Shown here piece by piece: positions 38,494-40,745 of a DNA stretch of 40,745 bases; within the stretch, counting starts at the first letter, position 1, and each line of letters begins with the position of its first letter. The notes under the pieces are model-generated. The model was not told where the DNA came from and did no database searches. It saw only the letters and a program-made list of their open reading frames with translations. A program made the translations under genes and the position numbers. Origin of the DNA: a virus; IMG/VR virus record IMGVR_UViG_3300032675_001402, positions 1 to 40,745 of that record, one strand, 5' to 3'.

Positions 38494-38673
38494 TATTTAC
38501 CTTATTTTTTTATTTTTTAATATTAAAAAGCAGTGGTTATAAGAGACTAGAGAGCAGGATGCATGGCTAGAATTTTCTCTTATATGTATCCATACCTAGA
38601 GTATAGTAGACTACAATAATGAGTTCAAGAAAACTATTAAAAAATAGTTCTCTTTAAGAAAATCAAATCGTAG
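38494..38673. other. AT-rich non-coding stretch
   Basis: I see no convincing gene or strong hairpin here beyond the small CTATT...AATAG arms near 38633-38648. Confidence 0.4.
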
Positions 38674-38832
38674 TTATGCTCCTAGATTATAAATCTCGTG
38701 TCTAACATCATCTAGTAGACTTATTAGATATGCTAGTTGAGTGTTATTACCTTCTTCAATATTGCACTCTACCATGAAATCAGAGATAGAGTCCCTTAGT
38801 TCATTGAGTCTTTGAAGTGTAGTTGGTTTCAT
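38674..38832 (-). CDS. Hypothetical protein, 52 aa
   Basis: ATG 38832 is preceded by AAGGAAG. Acidic and helical (LQRLNELRDSISDFM), no cysteines except one. Sits downstream of the tRNA-like element on the - strand. Function unknown. Confidence 0.5.
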   Translation of the reverse strand: MKPTTLQRLNELRDSISDFMVECNIEEGNNTQLAYLISLLDDVRHEIYNLGA

Positions 38833-38861
38833 AGTTACTTCCTTTCTTACCTTTCGGTAGG

Positions 38862-38952
38862 GGATATGATGAGAATTGAACTCATATGTAGGCCAGTAAA
38901 TTGTTGAGGAGTTAATGGGAACCTACGTTTTTCCAAGTTAAACTACATATCC
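38862..38952 (-). tRNA. tRNA-like element with enlarged anticodon loop
   Basis: On the - strand: acceptor GGATATG with CATATCC, D-arm GTTT/AAAC with a loop containing GG, and T-arm ATGAG/CTCAT with TTCAATT, all perfect. An anticodon stem GTAGG/CCTAC is also perfect but closes a loop of 29 bases, starting TTCCCAT. It may be a tRNA with a small insert, a decayed tRNA or a tRNA mimic. No CCA follows. Confidence 0.5.
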
Positions 38953-38988
38953 ATGTGGGCCCGTTAAGGTGGAACCCATACCTATTAG

Positions 38989-39294
38989 TTAGGCTACTTC
39001 AGTAAATAGCTCGTGAGTGGCCCAAATCATACGTTCCGATTCAGACATACCTCCCCACCAACCTACTTCCATTTGCCTTACCGCTTCTTTGCGACAAGTG
39101 AGGAGGACGGGGCATTCCTCACAAAGTTGAAGGAGTTTTTTGCGGCTCCTTTTCGATGGCTCTTCGCCACCATAGACAAAAGTACTGACATCTTCCCCAA
39201 CACACTTACCATGTGTAGACCAGCCGAGACGTGCGGGTGGGATTGACTCAGCAAGCTTTTTGAATTGTACTTTGCTAATTTTTTCATTACTCAT
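38989..39294 (-). CDS. Second WhiB-like regulator
   Basis: A 101-residue Wbl protein: one cysteine at GKCVGED, then LCEECPVLLTC (C-x2-C-x5-C), followed by VGWWGGMSESER. The usual G[VI]WGG turn is changed to GWWGG. ATG 39294 follows AAGGAAGAAG. It is encoded on the opposite strand to the WhiB at 37520 and is of standard length. Confidence 0.9.
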   Translation of the reverse strand: MSNEKISKVQFKKLAESIPPARLGWSTHGKCVGEDVSTFVYGGEEPSKRSRKKLLQLCEECPVLLTCRKEAVRQMEVGWWGGMSESERMIWATHELFTEVA

Positions 39295-39314
39295 CTTCTT
39301 CCTTTTTTTTGTTG

Positions 39315-40031
39315 TTACTTAGTCAATGCTCGAGTATAACTAATTCGAGTCTGACCAAGATCTGCTCTACTACCGCTGGCCTTACCAGCACTATAGCCAC
39401 TAGCACTTGTTAGGGTTCTAGTAGCTGCACTTACTTTACTTACCGACTGCCAATAGTCAAGAATGGCTTCTTCCTTACTTACCAACACCAAGGAGAACTT
39501 ATTGTCCCCAGTGGCCTTAGCAACAGCATCAGCCTGTTCTTGCTTGGCCTCTTTAAGTCTCTTACCAATCGTTTGAGCATAACCAGCTAGAAAGCTCTTC
39601 TTCCAGCTAGTAGTGTTAATCGTATGGTGATCAACTGTCATTCGTAGTTTATCGAGTTCAAACATCATTTGTCTAATCATATCGGTAAGTAAGAACCGGT
39701 ACATAGTTAATGAGAGTTCAATATCACTTTCATAACCATAGATAACGGCATAGTTCTTACCTCTAAGAACTCGACAGAAGTTTTCTCTAGCAATACTACC
39801 CAATAGCATAATCTTATCAATATAGTAAGGACTGGGAACTTCCACTCTCTTACTAATGATAACATCTGATTTTTGAGTACCAAATAGATTTACTTCATCT
39901 ACCTGGTACTTGGTCATCAATTCCTGAGCCTTTTGTTGGCAGGACTTGGCTTCCTCAGGGTAGTCGGTATTATTGGCTCTAGTTAGTAAAGCCTCTACCT
40001 TACGAATAACATCTTGTAGTTTGCTATCCAA
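39315..40031 (-). CDS. DUF2786-containing protein
   Basis: The start is TTG 40031, six bases after AAGGAG, and downstream of the promoter box at 40060-40088; a longer reading from 40088 would begin upstream of the predicted -10 and can be discarded. The N-terminal 40 residues (KLQDVIRKVEALLTRANN, then AKSCQQKAQELMTKYQ) are the DUF2786 domain, found in phage and plasmid proteins of unknown activity. The middle has HTINTTSWKKSF and an alanine-rich helix. 238 residues. Expressed from the duplicated promoter cassette. Confidence 0.78.
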   Translation of the reverse strand: MDSKLQDVIRKVEALLTRANNTDYPEEAKSCQQKAQELMTKYQVDEVNLFGTQKSDVIISKRVEVPSPYYIDKIMLLGSIARENFCRVLRGKNYAVIYGYESDIELSLTMYRFLLTDMIRQMMFELDKLRMTVDHHTINTTSWKKSFLAGYAQTIGKRLKEAKQEQADAVAKATGDNKFSLVLVSKEEAILDYWQSVSKVSAATRTLTSASGYSAGKASGSRADLGQTRISYTRALTK

Positions 40032-40059
40032 GTTGTTCTCCTTTTTCTTACTATCTATT

Positions 40060-40088
40060 ATTTTATTTACAACCTGATTATAAATCAA
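40060..40088 (-). promoter_or_regulatory. Proximal promoter of cassette copy 1
   Basis: On the - strand: TTGATT (40083-40088), a 17-base spacer and TAAAAT (40060-40065). It drives the DUF2786 gene, 30 bases upstream of its TTG start. Confidence 0.55.
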
Positions 40089-40092
40089 CTAG

Positions 40093-40121
40093 AATCTATC
40101 TCATCAGTTGAGGCTAATCAA
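40093..40121 (-). promoter_or_regulatory. Distal promoter of cassette copy 1
   Basis: On the - strand: TTGATT (40116-40121), 17-base spacer, TAGATT (40093-40098). Tandem with the proximal promoter, 4 bases apart. Confidence 0.5.
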
Positions 40122-40156
40122 TACCCCAAGACCCCTCACGGGGTTTCGAATCTTAC

Positions 40157-40612
40157 TTACTCCCAATCTCCATTGGTTTGCTCTAATAGACTTTCTCCTT
40201 CTATCTTCCAAAGCCTTGGGTCTTCTCCACCGCAATCACGACAGATAGTTTTCCAATCTGTATTAGCTTCTATAGCAGCAAATGTATCACGCTTACCACA
40301 AAGTTCACAAACTGTATAGTTATCAATCATTTTTAGCACATGCTCCATTGCAAATTCATATGCTGCATCTGTATTAAATGGATACGGACATTTTTCTACT
40401 TCATTAACAACTGGGTCAGTTATAAGATTATAGACATCACCTGTACAGAACTCCAAAGGTACTCCACCACGTATATAACAAACTTCTCCATTATCCTTTG
40501 TCAACAAAAAGATATGTGTAATATCGTCATTAATTGGAACATCTAGCTTATAATACCTTGCTGTAATTTCATCACCATCTTCACGGCGATCAACTAATTC
40601 AACTGCATTCAT
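40157..40612 (-). CDS. Hypothetical zinc-ribbon protein, 151 aa
   Basis: ATG 40612 is preceded by GGAGA in cassette copy 2. The N-terminal half is beta-rich; the C-terminal part contains VCELCGKRD and ICRDCGG, a four-cysteine zinc ribbon (C-x2-C...C-x2-C), near residues 100-125. No catalytic motif. The final codons GAG TAA lie in the 127-bp repeat, so the gene beyond the window may end the same way. Function unknown. Confidence 0.65.
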   Translation of the reverse strand: MNAVELVDRREDGDEITARYYKLDVPINDDITHIFLLTKDNGEVCYIRGGVPLEFCTGDVYNLITDPVVNEVEKCPYPFNTDAAYEFAMEHVLKMIDNYTVCELCGKRDTFAAIEANTDWKTICRDCGGEDPRLWKIEGESLLEQTNGDWE

Positions 40613-40618
40613 TTTACA

Positions 40619-40745
40619 TCTCCTTTTTCTTACTATCTATTATTTTATTTACAACCTGATTATAAATCAACTAGAATCTATCTCATCAGTTGAGGCTAAT
40701 CAATACCCCAAGACCCCTCACGGGGTTTCGAATCTTACTTACTCC
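40619..40745 (-). repeat. 127-bp direct repeat, copy 2: promoter cassette
   Basis: Identical to 40037-40163 and reaching the window edge, so it may continue. Carries tandem promoters at 40642-40670 and 40675-40703 for the 40157 gene. Confidence 0.88.

Larger units (their letters stand above)
40037..40163 (-). repeat. 127-bp direct repeat, copy 1: promoter cassette
   Basis: Identical to 40619-40745 over all 127 bases by reading. It contains the end of the 40157 gene (GAG TAA), a GC-rich hairpin ACCCC-TCAC-GGGGT (40131-40144), two tandem promoters and the AAGGAG site of the downstream gene. Confidence 0.9.

Noticed and set aside
40037-40745. Terminal repeat marking the physical genome end
   Set aside because: The repeat is internal at one copy, carries promoters and gene ends, and its stop at the window edge is likely due to window choice. 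Cannot be decided from this window.

Overview
The window is a block of a tailed double-stranded DNA phage genome whose host is most likely an actinobacterium. Two WhiB-like iron-sulfur regulators (37520-38005 and 38989-39294) and a proteasome-beta-like hydrolase (759-1331) point to that host group. A phage-encoded terminase, replisome and recombination set, tRNA genes and homing endonucleases show that it is a large phage and not a chromosome. Base composition is fairly AT-rich by eye. No integrase or repressor is visible.

Layout. From 1 to 38005 every gene is on the + strand, packed with ATGA, TAATG and GTGA overlaps. (1) 1-4708: small zinc-ribbon proteins, the Ntn hydrolase, regulators, a P-loop kinase-like protein and a UvdE-type UV endonuclease. 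(2) 4717-13674: a nucleotide and DNA-modification cluster with an amidoligase, a DpdA-like DNA transglycosylase, a 5'-3' exonuclease, a LuxE-like acid-activating enzyme, a LuxC-like reductase, a class III aminotransferase, QueD, QueE, FolE and a dUTPase/dCTP-deaminase-family protein. (3) 13674-28948: replication and recombination, with a DnaC-like loader, DnaB helicase, DnaG-type primase, ssDNA-binding protein, GroES, DnaE polymerase, RecA, two PD-(D/E)XK nucleases, RuvC and a sigma-region-4-like protein. (4) 29019-32249: a DUF932-like protein, two homing endonucleases and a tRNA array that one endonuclease has apparently invaded. (5) 32312-38005: virion or packaging-linked proteins, the large terminase and a WhiB. 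(6) From 38007 to the end the genes are on the - strand: small proteins, structured RNA-like elements, a second WhiB, a DUF2786 protein and a duplicated 127-bp promoter cassette.

The main candidate for a new system is the modification cluster. FolE, QueD and QueE make 7-carboxy-7-deazaguanine (CDG), and DpdA-family enzymes put 7-deazaguanine bases into DNA. The usual next enzymes, QueC (CDG to preQ0) and QueF (preQ0 to preQ1), are absent from the window. In their place, between dpdA and queD, sit an acid-activating enzyme, an aldehyde-forming reductase and an aminotransferase. That is the set needed to turn a carboxylate into an aminomethyl group, which on CDG would give preQ1 by way of a 7-formyl intermediate. 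An adjacent amidoligase could use the resulting amine or the carboxylate. The gene families are read from sequence motifs. The pathway itself is inference.

Regulation visible in the sequence includes a recurrent TTGATT-16/17-TAxxxT promoter (1328, 11110, 18087, 28949, and tandemly on the - strand in the 127-bp repeats), two long hairpins in front of groES, and a possible three-way-junction RNA at 38317-38415.
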